Part shown: positions 7,329 through 15,166 of the stretch, in pieces
Layout: each line of letters starts with the position of its first letter
How positions within the stretch are numbered: position 1 is the first letter of the stretch
Assembly (NCBI GenBank): GCA_015522345.1
Contig: WAML01000122.1
Coordinates: forward strand, 1-17,541
Source of the DNA: Desulfurococcales archaeon
Lineage (GTDB): Archaea; Thermoproteota; Thermoprotei_A; Sulfolobales; Desulfurococcaceae
DNA length: 17,541 bases
Direction of reading: 5' to 3'
Position numbers and translations under genes: made by a program
The notes under the pieces: model-generated
What the model saw: the letters and a program-made list of their open reading frames with translations, nothing else
Databases searched by the model: none
Told to the model about the DNA's origin: nothing

Positions 7329-8882
7329 TCACCTTTGGCGTGTATTCTTCGAAATACCGCTTAGGACCTGCTCAAGTTTGTAGCCACCCATCATTAAACC
7401 AATTTGTTCTTCAGTAAGCTCTTCTGGTTTAGCTATACCCATGAACTCTCCTTCGTAGATAACAGCCATTCTGTCACTTAGCTGGAGTATTTCATCGAGA
7501 TCAGCTGAAACTAGTAGAACAGCTTTACCTTCATCCCTCATTTTTATCAAGAGCCTTCTAATATACTCAGTAGCAGCTACATCAAGTCCCCTAGTTGGTT
7601 GTGCAGCAACTATTACTCTAGGAGCTTTAACTATTTCCCTACCTACAACAAGCTTTTGTTGATTGCCTCCACTCAAGCTTCTAGCGGGAGCTTTAACTCC
7701 AGGAGCTATTATGTCAAAGTTCTTTATGATCTTCTCTGTATGACTAAATATGTTCCTCCACTTCATTACAAGCATTCTACCTATAAACGGTTTATTTCGT
7801 TGTATTCCGAGAATACTATTCTCAGCTATAGCCATATCAAGTATTAAGCCAAGCCTCTGCCTATCCTCGGGTATATGGGATAAACCTAGCCTATATAGTT
7901 GAGCTGGATTCTTATTTGTTATATCAATGCCCATCAACAGGATCTTTCCTTTCTCGACCCTACGTAAACCAGTTAATGCTTCTACAAGTTCTTTCTGCCC
8001 ATTGCCTTCAACGCCAGCTATACCAAATATTTCTCCTCCATGAACTACAAATGATAGTCCTTTTACGGCCCATCCGCCAAGATCGCTTCTAACCCATAGA
8101 TCCTTAACTACTAGGAGAGGCTCTCTTATAACTGGAGGCTTTTTCTCTATCTTGAAAACTACTTCACGCCCAACCATCATTTTAGCAAGCATTTCCGGAG
8201 TAGCTTTACTTGTTTCTACTACTCCTACTACTTTTCCTCTCCTCAATACAGTAACGCGATCGGTAATCTCCATAACTTCTCTAAGCTTATGAGTAATAAA
8301 AATTATTGTTTTACCCTGTTTCTTGAGGATCCTAAGAGTTTTAAATAACTCTTTTGTCTCAGTAGGAGTAAGATTTGTCGTAGGTTCATCTAGTATTAGT
8401 ATATCAACGTTCCTATACAACATCTTCAATATTTCAACTCTTTGTCTAACACCGAGAGGTAAATCCTCTATTACTGCATCAAGAGGAGCTTTTAATCCAG
8501 TAGACTCCATCAGCTTCTTAAGTCTATTTACATCGACTTCTTTATATGATAAACCAAGTATAATGTTTTCAAGGACAGTAAATACTGGGACTAAAGCTAA
8601 ATGCTGATGGACCATGCCTATTCCATGTTTTAGTGCTTCAGCAGCACTTCTAAACGAGACCTTCTTACCCCTTATGTAGATAGTGCCTTCAGTAGGCTTT
8701 AGTAAACCAGATAGTATCTTCATTAACGTTGTTTTCCCAGCACCATTTTCTCCTAAAAGACCATGAATTTCTCCACGCTTTGCCTCAAAATTGACTCCTC
8801 TTAAAGCAACTGTTCCATCAGGATATACTTTAACTATATTCTCCATCTTTACTACAATATCTGTGTTCGTCAAAGTAATCAC
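7329..8882 (-). CDS. BMP-type ABC transporter ATPase with two nucleotide-binding domains (COG3845, NupO-like)
   Basis: 517 residues, two fused ATPase domains. Domain 1: Walker A GENGAGKT (44-51), Q-loop Gln93, signature LPLGVRQR (141-148), Walker B ILILDEP (161-167), His198. Domain 2: altered Walker A GVEGNGQKE (290-298, no Gly-Lys-Thr), canonical signature LSGGNQQK (403-410), altered Walker B VIVAAQPT (423-430, no catalytic Glu), and Ser-Ala where the H-loop His should be (VSADLDE). This one-active, one-degenerate pattern is normal for nucleoside and ribose importers. The GTG start at 8882 is uncertain: GAGTGAT lies four bases before an in-frame TTG at 8873, and an ATG at 8846 also leaves the domain intact. 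It is followed by the two permeases and preceded by the binding-protein gene. Confidence 0.93.
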   Translation of the reverse strand: MITLTNTDIVVKMENIVKVYPDGTVALRGVNFEAKRGEIHGLLGENGAGKTTLMKILSGLLKPTEGTIYIRGKKVSFRSAAEALKHGIGMVHQHLALVPVFTVLENIILGLSYKEVDVNRLKKLMESTGLKAPLDAVIEDLPLGVRQRVEILKMLYRNVDILILDEPTTNLTPTETKELFKTLRILKKQGKTIIFITHKLREVMEITDRVTVLRRGKVVGVVETSKATPEMLAKMMVGREVVFKIEKKPPVIREPLLVVKDLWVRSDLGGWAVKGLSFVVHGGEIFGIAGVEGNGQKELVEALTGLRRVEKGKILLMGIDITNKNPAQLYRLGLSHIPEDRQRLGLILDMAIAENSILGIQRNKPFIGRMLVMKWRNIFSHTEKIIKNFDIIAPGVKAPARSLSGGNQQKLVVGREIVKAPRVIVAAQPTRGLDVAATEYIRRLLIKMRDEGKAVLLVSADLDEILQLSDRMAVIYEGEFMGIAKPEELTEEQIGLMMGGYKLEQVLSGISKNTRQR

Positions 8883-8934
8883 TCTTGATAACGGTCTTTT
8901 ATTGCTACAGCTTTATTAAAAATGTAATGTGGGT

Positions 8935-8993
8935 ATGAGATATAAAAATTTATTTTATTTTAAGCATCTAAATAGGGTAGGCTATATAGTTAT
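8935..8993 (-). promoter_or_regulatory. T-rich stretch with possible internal promoter between binding protein and ATPase genes
   Basis: In the 111-base gap the minus strand has T5 followed by ATATC (8948-8940), about 45 bases after the binding-protein stop. This could partly terminate transcription, leaving binding-protein mRNA in excess, or serve as a TATA element (TTTTTATATC) for the ATPase and permeases. No clear hairpin is present. Confidence 0.3.
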
Positions 8994-10349
8994 TTAGCCT
9001 GCTGGTACTCCTAGTTGTTCTCTTATTTGTTTAATCTCGTTAGCATCTAATGGTATCATTTTCTCTATTTCTGAGAACTTTAATCCCATTATTTCTACAT
9101 CAGGGTTAGTCTTTAGTGTTTCAGCTAGTTTGTTTACTTCGTCCCATATCCATGATGGTATGCTTTCTCTCATAGCTCTTACTTTAGCAATAATTTCTTC
9201 CTTGTTAACTTTTTTACCAGCCATTGCAGCTATTTCTAGGAAGGTTTCTAGGTCCTCGATAGAGCTTACTCCAACACCTCCTTCTTTTAAGCCTAGCTCA
9301 AGTATTCCGCCGTATTTGTCTATTTTACCATTGTAGTAGTCTAGAGCTCTCTGTACAGCAGTATAAACGCCTACGTCTACACGCTTCATCATACTAGCTA
9401 TAATGAATCCTGGCTTAATCCAGTCTTGGTCACTATCAACTCCTATAGCAAATGGTGGCCCCATATCCTTTCCTTCAGCTTTAGCAGCTTCTTCAACTGC
9501 CTCAAATATACCTAGTCCAGTAGCGCCAGCAACATTGTATACTACACAAGCGCCTTGTGCTAATTGTGCTTCAGTAGCAGTTTTTCCTCTAGCAGGGTCG
9601 TTGAAAGCACCTGTATAAGTCCAGAGCACTTCTAGAGGTTCTACTTTAGTGCCAGTTTGTTTTTCATAGACTTTTTCGCCGTATCTAATACCCCAGTAGT
9701 AGCCAGCTTCAAACTTGTATAGAACCGGGATCTCCATTCCAAGAACTACTCCAACCGCTTTACAACCATAGTTATGGGCAACCATGGCAGCTAATGCTCC
9801 TACTAAAGCACTTCCCTCATGTTCTTTAAATAGGACGCTTAAGACATTTGGTTTATCGGGTATGTATCCATCTATTATTGCGAATAACTGGTCTGGATAT
9901 TCGTCAGCAACCTGATTTACAGCATCAGTCATGAGGAAACCTACAGCTACTATAACTAAGTACTCGCCGGACTTAGCAAGAGTCCTTAGGTTAGGGAGAT
10001 AGTCGCTTTCAGTCTTACTCTGGACTTCAACTAGTTCTAGGTTAAAGTCTTTAGCTGCTTTAGAAGCTCCTAGGTAAGCCATGTCGTTAAAGCTCAGGTC
10101 TCCACGACCACCTATATCGTAGACAACAGCTATCTTCTTTGGAATAGGCTTGCTTGTAGTAGGTGATGGAGAAGCTACACTCGTCGGTGATGTAGTAGGC
10201 GGCGTAGTTGTTGGTGGACTTGTAGTTGGAGTCGTCGTTTCTGGTTTAGCTGGTGGACGTGGCATAGTTGCAAAATATATTCCTACTATTGCGACAACTA
10301 TTATTACAAGAGCTATAACTATAGCTGTATTACGAGCTAAGCCCCTCAT
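8994..10349 (-). CDS. BMP-family substrate-binding protein, membrane-anchored (COG1744, PnrA/BmpA-like)
   Basis: 451 residues. An N-terminal membrane segment (7-27) is followed by a Thr/Pro/Ser-rich linker (36-67). There is no lipobox cysteine, so the protein is anchored by its helix. The binding domain runs from about 71 to 380, with an extra C-terminal helical tail. Residues aligning by motif with the nucleoside pocket of PnrA-type proteins are present: Phe87 in SFND (86-89), Asp160 in IIDG, Phe249 in GAFND, Asp305/Asp307 in GVDSDQD, and Lys322 in MMKR. The stacking phenylalanines favour a nucleoside ligand, although related proteins bind other compounds. It is first in the importer gene order, as is usual. 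The ATG start is preceded by GGGGTGG at about 10 bases. Confidence 0.92.
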   Translation of the reverse strand: MRGLARNTAIVIALVIIVVAIVGIYFATMPRPPAKPETTTPTTSPPTTTPPTTSPTSVASPSPTTSKPIPKKIAVVYDIGGRGDLSFNDMAYLGASKAAKDFNLELVEVQSKTESDYLPNLRTLAKSGEYLVIVAVGFLMTDAVNQVADEYPDQLFAIIDGYIPDKPNVLSVLFKEHEGSALVGALAAMVAHNYGCKAVGVVLGMEIPVLYKFEAGYYWGIRYGEKVYEKQTGTKVEPLEVLWTYTGAFNDPARGKTATEAQLAQGACVVYNVAGATGLGIFEAVEEAAKAEGKDMGPPFAIGVDSDQDWIKPGFIIASMMKRVDVGVYTAVQRALDYYNGKIDKYGGILELGLKEGGVGVSSIEDLETFLEIAAMAGKKVNKEEIIAKVRAMRESIPSWIWDEVNKLAETLKTNPDVEIMGLKFSEIEKMIPLDANEIKQIREQLGVPAG

Positions 10350-10365
10350 ACTAGAATATCCACCC

Positions 10366-10378
10366 CTTATAATTTAAT
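10366..10378 (-). promoter_or_regulatory. Candidate promoter of the importer operon
   Basis: The minus strand contains an AT-only run ending TTAAATTATAAG, a TATA-like element about 20-30 bases before the binding-protein ATG. Its spacing would give a very short leader, which sits awkwardly with the upstream GGGGTGG. A promoter farther upstream is possible. Confidence 0.35.
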
Positions 10379-10421
10379 TACACCTAACAGTCATACAAAA
10401 AACTTTTCTTTTAACAAAACG

Positions 10422-10432
10422 TATTATAAAAG
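10422..10432 (+). promoter_or_regulatory. TATA box of the small membrane protein gene (leaderless transcript)
   Basis: TATTATAAAAG is centred about 23 bases before the ATG at 10450. Initiation at normal archaeal spacing would fall at or next to the start codon, predicting a leaderless mRNA. It diverges from the importer promoter within the same 100-base gap. Confidence 0.5.
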
Positions 10433-10449
10433 GAAGGATACTAGATTTC

Positions 10450-11031
10450 ATGAAGGATGAAGCAATGGTCTTTGGAGAAATAAATTTTATCGAATACATA
10501 GGTTATATAGCGTTTATTGTTGGAACCCTTTTATCGATTAACGCTGGAAAAGGACTGGTCAAACACAAACATGATGTAGAGCTTGTGGAGAAGTATCGTG
10601 GAGAAGGTATTGTCGGCTTAGGACTAAGCTTCATGTCTTATTTATTCATATTATTTGCTCTAGTAATGAATATAGTGTTCATTATATTGCCGAATACAAT
10701 TAGTTATAGTATAAAATTATTTGTCTCAAATGATTTTATAGGAATAGTCTTTAGTGTAGTGTATACAGTATTTATAATATCTGCAAGCTATTACTTCTTT
10801 AAAAAACGTTATAGAAACATAGATAAACCCTTAACTATGGAAGGAAAACTAGCTTTAAAAACAATTGAAGCACCAAAAGAAGTCAAGGAATTAATTAGTA
10901 AGAGAGTTCTAGAACCTGTATTAAAGGAAGTAGGTAGAGCTAAAGAGTCGATAGAGACTATGAAAGATTTTTCAAAAGTATTAACGAAAGAACTAGAAGA
11001 TAAGAAGAGAAGAATAAAGGAAAATACATAG
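10450..11031 (+). CDS. Small membrane protein with cytoplasmic coiled-coil tail, unknown function
   Basis: 193 residues and no family I recognise. Three hydrophobic segments (about 14-31, 55-82 and 94-117) are followed by a charged, Lys/Glu-rich tail (118-193) with heptad-like spacing, predicted to form a coiled coil on the cytoplasmic side. The loop between the first two segments holds a His/Lys-rich stretch (GLVKHKHD). No catalytic motif is visible. It is divergent from the importer operon and upstream of carbamate kinase, from which it is separated by 104 bases that include possible promoters, so cotranscription is not assured. Codon use matches its neighbours. It is probably a real gene, as it has a good TATA box and a long open frame in an otherwise empty strand. 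Confidence 0.7.
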   Translation: MKDEAMVFGEINFIEYIGYIAFIVGTLLSINAGKGLVKHKHDVELVEKYRGEGIVGLGLSFMSYLFILFALVMNIVFIILPNTISYSIKLFVSNDFIGIVFSVVYTVFIISASYYFFKKRYRNIDKPLTMEGKLALKTIEAPKEVKELISKRVLEPVLKEVGRAKESIETMKDFSKVLTKELEDKKRRIKENT

Positions 11032-11070
11032 CACTCTTTTCCTAAATAATTTCTTGCTTATAAGAGATAA

Positions 11071-11077
11071 TTTAATA
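11071..11077 (+). promoter_or_regulatory. Candidate TATA box of carbamate kinase
   Basis: TTTAATA lies 59 bases before the ATG; transcription would start near 11100. CTTATAAGAG at 11057-11066 is an alternative. Confidence 0.35.
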
Positions 11078-11108
11078 TTCCATCTCTTTAATAGAAAAAT
11101 GATAATGT

Positions 11109-11127
11109 AGCCTCATATAGTGAGGTT
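11109..11127 (+). promoter_or_regulatory. Leader hairpin beside the carbamate kinase ribosome-binding site
   Basis: AGCCTCA and TGAGGTT can pair (seven pairs, one G-U) around a TATAG loop. The 3' arm contains GAGGT, the upstream part of the purine-rich site before the ATG at 11136; a second GGAG lies outside the stem. The structure could lower ribosome access, although at high growth temperature a seven-pair stem may be only weakly stable. Confidence 0.35.
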
Positions 11128-11135
11128 GGAGAATA

Positions 11136-12104
11136 ATGAGTAGAGATGAAAAATTCTTAGTAGTAGCCTTCGGCGGTAATGCATTTCAGACTAAAGGAGA
11201 AAAAGGTACTCCCGAAGACTATTGGAGGAACGCGTATAGATCTGCAGAGTTCTTGATAAAAATTATTGAAGAAGGATATAAGATCGCTATAACCCACGGA
11301 AATGGGCCACAAGTAGGAATAATTGCCGAGTGGATGATGGCAGGCCTTAAAATGAAGAACCTTCCTCCAATGACACTTGATATAGCTGGTGCTATGACCC
11401 AGGGATGGCTAGGGTATTTAATACAACAGAGCCTCTATAATAAACTCCTTGAAAAAGGACTCTTAGGTACTAAAGTAAAAGGCGTAGTAACTGTTGTGAC
11501 TCAAGTCCTAGTAAATAAGGATGACCCTGCTTTCCAGAATCCAACAAAATACATTGGCCCTTGGTATGAAGAAGCTGAAGCAAAGAAAATAGCAGAAGAA
11601 CTAGGCTGGGTCATGAAACCCGATCCACGCGGTGGATGGAGGAGAGTAGTTCCTTCACCAGATCCTATAGGACCTATAGAAATAGATGCAATTAAGAAAC
11701 TCGTTGAAGAAGGATTTATTGTAATAGCTAGTGGCGGAGGAGGAATACCTGTAATAAAACAAGATAGTGCATTAAAAGGTGTAGAAGCAGTAATAGACAA
11801 AGACTTGGCCGGAGAAAGATTAGCTACAGCCCTTGGAGCAGGAACACTCCTTATACTAACAGATGTTGAAAAAGTCTACTTGAACTATGGAACGCCTCAA
11901 CAAAAACCTCTTGATGTAATGACTGTTAGTGAAGCAGAGAAGTACTATAAGGAAGGACACTTCAAACCAGGCAGTATGGGTCCAAAGGTACTAGCGGGAA
12001 TAAGATTTGTTAAAAATGGTGGCAAACAAGCAATAATAGGACATCTCTTCAAAGCATATGAAGCATTAAAGGGAGAATCTGGTACAAGAATTATACCCGA
12101 CTAA
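11136..12104 (+). CDS. arcC: Carbamate kinase (EC 2.7.2.2)
   Basis: 322 residues, amino acid kinase fold, close to the usual length of about 310. Motifs: VAFGGNA (10-16), THGNGPQVG (53-61), the IASGGGGIPV glycine-rich segment (197-206), DKDLAGERLA (221-230), the nucleotide-binding LTDVEKV (241-247), and GSMGPK (279-284). It interconverts carbamoyl phosphate plus ADP with ATP, ammonia and carbon dioxide in the cytoplasm. In fermentative archaea this can yield ATP from arginine or purine breakdown, or make carbamoyl phosphate in reverse. No ornithine carbamoyltransferase or arginine deiminase gene is in the window. The ATG start follows GGAG. The gene ends in an oligo-T terminator. Confidence 0.96.
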   Translation: MSRDEKFLVVAFGGNAFQTKGEKGTPEDYWRNAYRSAEFLIKIIEEGYKIAITHGNGPQVGIIAEWMMAGLKMKNLPPMTLDIAGAMTQGWLGYLIQQSLYNKLLEKGLLGTKVKGVVTVVTQVLVNKDDPAFQNPTKYIGPWYEEAEAKKIAEELGWVMKPDPRGGWRRVVPSPDPIGPIEIDAIKKLVEEGFIVIASGGGGIPVIKQDSALKGVEAVIDKDLAGERLATALGAGTLLILTDVEKVYLNYGTPQQKPLDVMTVSEAEKYYKEGHFKPGSMGPKVLAGIRFVKNGGKQAIIGHLFKAYEALKGESGTRIIPD

Positions 12105-12110
12105 TAATCT

Positions 12111-12130
12111 ACTTTTTTACTTCTTTTTCC
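12111..12130 (+). terminator. Oligo-T terminator after carbamate kinase
   Basis: T6 (12113-12118) and T5 (12124-12128) occur within 25 bases of the TAA stop, in a pyrimidine-rich stretch. This is a typical archaeal intrinsic terminator without a stem. Confidence 0.6.
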
Positions 12131-12215
12131 TTATTATTCTCCTAAATTATATTGTTATAATTAATTGTGTTCATCAGTATAGTTATTTATAATCACTAAT
12201 GAATAGATATGTGGC

Positions 12216-13025
12216 CTAGTACATTCCTATACTCTTAGGCCCTTCTTTCAACATTTTCTTTAATTGTCTCTCGAAATAATATAGTGTTGCCGCAAGAAAT
12301 GTTAGTGAATATACTATGCCTATAACGAGTGTGGTGGTTACTCCCAATACTGTTTCTGTACCTAGTAACGAGTATCTAATTAGTTCTGCTGGGTAGCTAT
12401 AAGGTGTAGCTAAAGCTATTTTCTGTACTTGAGGAGGGAGATTCTTTAATGGAACTACGCCTCCCGTGGCAATTGGGAGAAGCCAACTAATAAACTCCAT
12501 TACAGGACCGCTTGTACCAGCGGAGATAATTGTACCTCCTAGTATAAGTGCGTGTGAAAACAGTACTATAGCAAATATTGTCAACCCCATGACTAGCAGT
12601 AGAGGATCTCTAACAACTATATATGGTGGGGCAATAAGTGCAGACAATAAAGCATAGACTGTAATTAATGCAAGCAAGATCCAGATAATGGATACCGGCA
12701 TTACGCCTAAGTAGAGAATGAATATACTGCGTCCACTAGCTATTATATACTCTAGTATATTATTAGCTAAAGCCCATCTAATCACCCATGCCCAATCCCA
12801 TGCAGCCATAGAATAGGACATAAAGACAAGGACTGCCGTAAATGCATAAGCCGATGCTACTCCACGATCTACTCCAGGAGGACTAAATAACGATATAGGT
12901 ACGATAAATAATATCATCCACACAGCTAAACTTAGCAGTCCAAATATTATCCCTTTATTCCTAAGTAACTCCGTAATAACATACGACCTAAATATTACAA
13001 ATGCTACTTCAAGTCTAGAAGACAC
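12216..13025 (-). CDS. ABC-2 type transporter permease (second subunit)
   Basis: 269 residues with about six membrane helices: a short cytoplasmic N-terminus, a helix near 25-47, helices in the 70-165 region, a GGVVPLKNLPPQVQ segment (about 188-201) typical of the ABC-2 external loop, and a last helix near 230-250 followed by a basic tail. It is the third gene of an exporter operon. Its GTG start overlaps the preceding permease stop by one base (TAGTG), and GGGGTGA seven bases upstream serves as ribosome-binding site. It presumably forms the channel with the other permease. The cargo is unknown; drug, lipid or polysaccharide export are all possible for this family. Confidence 0.85.
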   Translation of the reverse strand: MSSRLEVAFVIFRSYVITELLRNKGIIFGLLSLAVWMILFIVPISLFSPPGVDRGVASAYAFTAVLVFMSYSMAAWDWAWVIRWALANNILEYIIASGRSIFILYLGVMPVSIIWILLALITVYALLSALIAPPYIVVRDPLLLVMGLTIFAIVLFSHALILGGTIISAGTSGPVMEFISWLLPIATGGVVPLKNLPPQVQKIALATPYSYPAELIRYSLLGTETVLGVTTTLVIGIVYSLTFLAATLYYFERQLKKMLKEGPKSIGMY

Positions 13026-13837
13026 TACGTCTTCACCCCTTCACTAACCCTCTTTTTCTCCCAAAATACAATACTCTTAGCACCTACAGGAGTATATACT
13101 ACGAATAAAGCAGTAGCTATACCCAAGAGCATGAGAATAAACGATGCTGGGACACTAGGGTCTATAAGCATTCTTTGGATAGCTTCAACAACATATGATG
13201 AAGGAATAAGTCCACTAATTATCTTCCCCATCAAAGGCATTAAGAACCTTGGATAATAGGCTCCTATAAGTATTAGTAGTAATGGCCTTAGAACATTTAT
13301 TACACGCCAACTCTCTCCGCCAAAACCATATATTATCCCTAGAGAAACCATTGATACTGAGGCAAAGAATACAGCACCAACCATCGTTAATCCAAGAATT
13401 ACTAGAGACTCTATAAATCCATTTAATCCATAAAAGTATGTAAGCACTGGAACTACACTTGTGGAACCAGTTAAGAGTACTAAAAGCAACCTAGGTATAG
13501 GTATTGCTAAATAGTGTTGTATTCTTGATACAGGACTAGCTATTATATAGGGTAAAGTTCCCATCCATTCTTCAAATATAGGTCTCCAGAAAATATCATC
13601 GCTAACACCTAGTATAGCTAATAACATGAAGCCACTGGTTATAAAGAATATAACTGGGTCAACACCAACTCTTTCAATGAATACTTTAGGGGAACCAAAA
13701 GAATAGCCTATTAATAGAATAAATACTGTCAATATGTAGGGGTATGCAAGAAACATTATTAAGACGCTTTTCCTCCTGAATATATCTCCATATACAAACT
13801 TTAGTTCAGCTCTAATGATATCTATAAAGTTGCTCAT
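13025..13837 (-). CDS. ABC-2 type transporter permease (first subunit)
   Basis: 270 residues with about six membrane helices. The N-terminus is an amphipathic stretch with basic RRK ahead of helix 1 (about 25-46). The segment PLMGKIISGLIPSSYVVEAIQRML (around 201-224) resembles the conserved ABC-2 loop before the last helix. It starts 11 bases after the ATPase stop with a weak GGGAT site, and its stop shares one base with the next gene. Two different permeases of equal length point to a heterodimeric exporter channel. No cargo can be assigned. Confidence 0.86.
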   Translation of the reverse strand: MSNFIDIIRAELKFVYGDIFRRKSVLIMFLAYPYILTVFILLIGYSFGSPKVFIERVGVDPVIFFITSGFMLLAILGVSDDIFWRPIFEEWMGTLPYIIASPVSRIQHYLAIPIPRLLLVLLTGSTSVVPVLTYFYGLNGFIESLVILGLTMVGAVFFASVSMVSLGIIYGFGGESWRVINVLRPLLLILIGAYYPRFLMPLMGKIISGLIPSSYVVEAIQRMLIDPSVPASFILMLLGIATALFVVYTPVGAKSIVFWEKKRVSEGVKT

Positions 13838-13848
13838 ACAAATCCCTT

Positions 13849-14838
13849 TTATTCTTTACTAGAGAAATATATGAATACATCTTCTAGAGTTGGTTCTTCA
13901 ATCCTCATAGTCATTATATCATACCCGTTATGTACTATTACTTTAATTATATCGCTTAAGTACTCCTCTGGCTTAGGCACATGAACACGTACTTCAATAA
14001 GTCCTTCAGGAGTTCTTTTAACACTATACTTTAAACTTAATTCACTCAATACACTATTTATCTTAAATTCATCTCCATTCTTAACTAGAACAACTATTGT
14101 TCTTAAACGTGGCAACATAGTCTTTAATTCATAGGGTGTTCCTTCAGCTACAATTACTCCCTTATTTATCAATAATATTCTATCACATACGATTTCTGCT
14201 TCAAACATATTATGAGTAGTATAGAGTATTGCTTTACCTTCTCTAGCTAAGTCTTTTACAAGACCTCTTATCTTACGTGCACTCGGAGGGTCTAAGCCTA
14301 GTGTTGGCTCGTCTAGCAAGAGTATAGGTGGATCCTTTAGTAATGCTCTAGCTAGTCCTAGTCTAGCCTTCATACCTAAGCTATATTCTTCAAATAATCT
14401 ATCTACTGCACCTAGCCTATCTAGTTCAAGTAATTTCATAAGATAGTTTATTCTATCTGATAAAATCTTCCGCGGTATACCATACAATGCTCCAAAATAT
14501 TCTAGATTCTCTTTACCTGTGAGTTTAGCGTAGAAGCCTTTTTCAACACTAAGTAGTATACCTATACGTTTCCTAACTTCATTAGCTTCTCTAACAACAT
14601 CATACCCTGCTACATAAGCTTCTCCTTCGTCTGGAAGTAGTAGTGTTGATAGTATTTTTACAGTAGTAGTCTTACCAGCACCATTAGGCCCTAAAAGACC
14701 TACTACTTCACCATATTTTACCCGAAAAGATACTCCTCTTAATGCTTCAACAACCTGGGTTTCTGACTTTATTAACCCCTTTCTCTTCTTAGTCTTATAC
14801 TTTTTCTTTAAACCCTGGGCTACAATAGCATAATCCAT
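13849..14838 (-). CDS. ABC-2 type exporter ATPase (COG1131)
   Basis: 329 residues. Walker A GPNGAGKT (50-57), signature YSLGMKAR (152-159, with Tyr-Ser-Leu-Gly in place of the standard LSGG), Walker B ILLLDEP (172-178), D-loop GLDP (181-184), and H-loop His209 in YTTHNM. Residues 245-329 form a C-terminal regulatory domain ending in EEPTLEDVFIYF, the tail motif found in ABC-2 ATPases. It energises the two downstream permeases. The ATG start has GAGGA about six bases upstream. A Lys-rich stretch (10-24) before the core domain is an unusual insertion near the N-terminus. It is first in the operon and divergent from the GH130 gene. Confidence 0.93.
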   Translation of the reverse strand: MDYAIVAQGLKKKYKTKKRKGLIKSETQVVEALRGVSFRVKYGEVVGLLGPNGAGKTTTVKILSTLLLPDEGEAYVAGYDVVREANEVRKRIGILLSVEKGFYAKLTGKENLEYFGALYGIPRKILSDRINYLMKLLELDRLGAVDRLFEEYSLGMKARLGLARALLKDPPILLLDEPTLGLDPPSARKIRGLVKDLAREGKAILYTTHNMFEAEIVCDRILLINKGVIVAEGTPYELKTMLPRLRTIVVLVKNGDEFKINSVLSELSLKYSVKRTPEGLIEVRVHVPKPEEYLSDIIKVIVHNGYDIMTMRIEEPTLEDVFIYFSSKE

Positions 14839-14886
14839 AGTAGATCCTCTGTATTTTCCAATAGGTTCTGAACTACTTCTGTACTT

Positions 14887-14894
14887 GTTTATAG
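14887..14894 (-). promoter_or_regulatory. Candidate TATA box of the ABC-2 exporter operon
   Basis: The minus strand reads CTATAAAC, about 50 bases before the ATPase ATG; initiation near 14866 would give a 27-base leader with the GAGGA site. An alternative, AATAATATATTC, lies directly upstream. Confidence 0.4.
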
Positions 14895-15020
14895 AATATA
14901 TTATTTTTCTTGATAGAATTAGACAAACTGATGTGTTGAGGCTTCCTTACAGTAAAATATATAAGGTCTATTCTATTTACTTACGGTTTACTCTATTTAG
15001 AAGGTATAACGTATCATTTG

Positions 15021-15036
15021 TGTAGACTTTTCTACA
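15021..15036. repeat. Perfect inverted repeat, possible operator
   Basis: TGTAGA, four bases (CTTT), TCTACA. The 16-base dyad lies between the two divergent promoters, more than 70 bases from either TATA candidate. The form suits a dimeric regulator, but a single copy of this size can arise by chance. Confidence 0.35.
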
Positions 15037-15111
15037 TATCAGCGAATAAATTGCGTGGTATAATTAAGGGTATTAAATAGACTATTACCTTGGAGATCCC
15101 TAGACCCATAT

Positions 15112-15121
15112 TATTTAATAA
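15112..15121 (+). promoter_or_regulatory. Candidate TATA box of the GH130 gene
   Basis: TATTTAATAA would start transcription near 15142, giving a 25-base leader that contains GGTGA (15154-15158) eight bases before the ATG at 15167. Confidence 0.45.
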
Positions 15122-15166
15122 GGTATTCCCGATATAACTATTATATTTAGTCTGGTGAAATACTGA

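Larger units (their letters stand above)
14839..15166. other. Divergent intergenic region, 328 bases
   Basis: No gene of its own is visible here. It holds the promoters of the exporter operon (minus) and the GH130 gene (plus), and a perfect inverted repeat at 15021-15036. The rest is AT-rich with no guide-RNA box pairs or GC-rich island. Confidence 0.6.

Noticed and set aside
12131..12215. Search for an sRNA between the carbamate kinase and exporter ends (minus-strand CTGATGA near 12170)
   Set aside because: The box has C where the consensus needs a purine, and no D box follows at guide spacing in the AT-only sequence.
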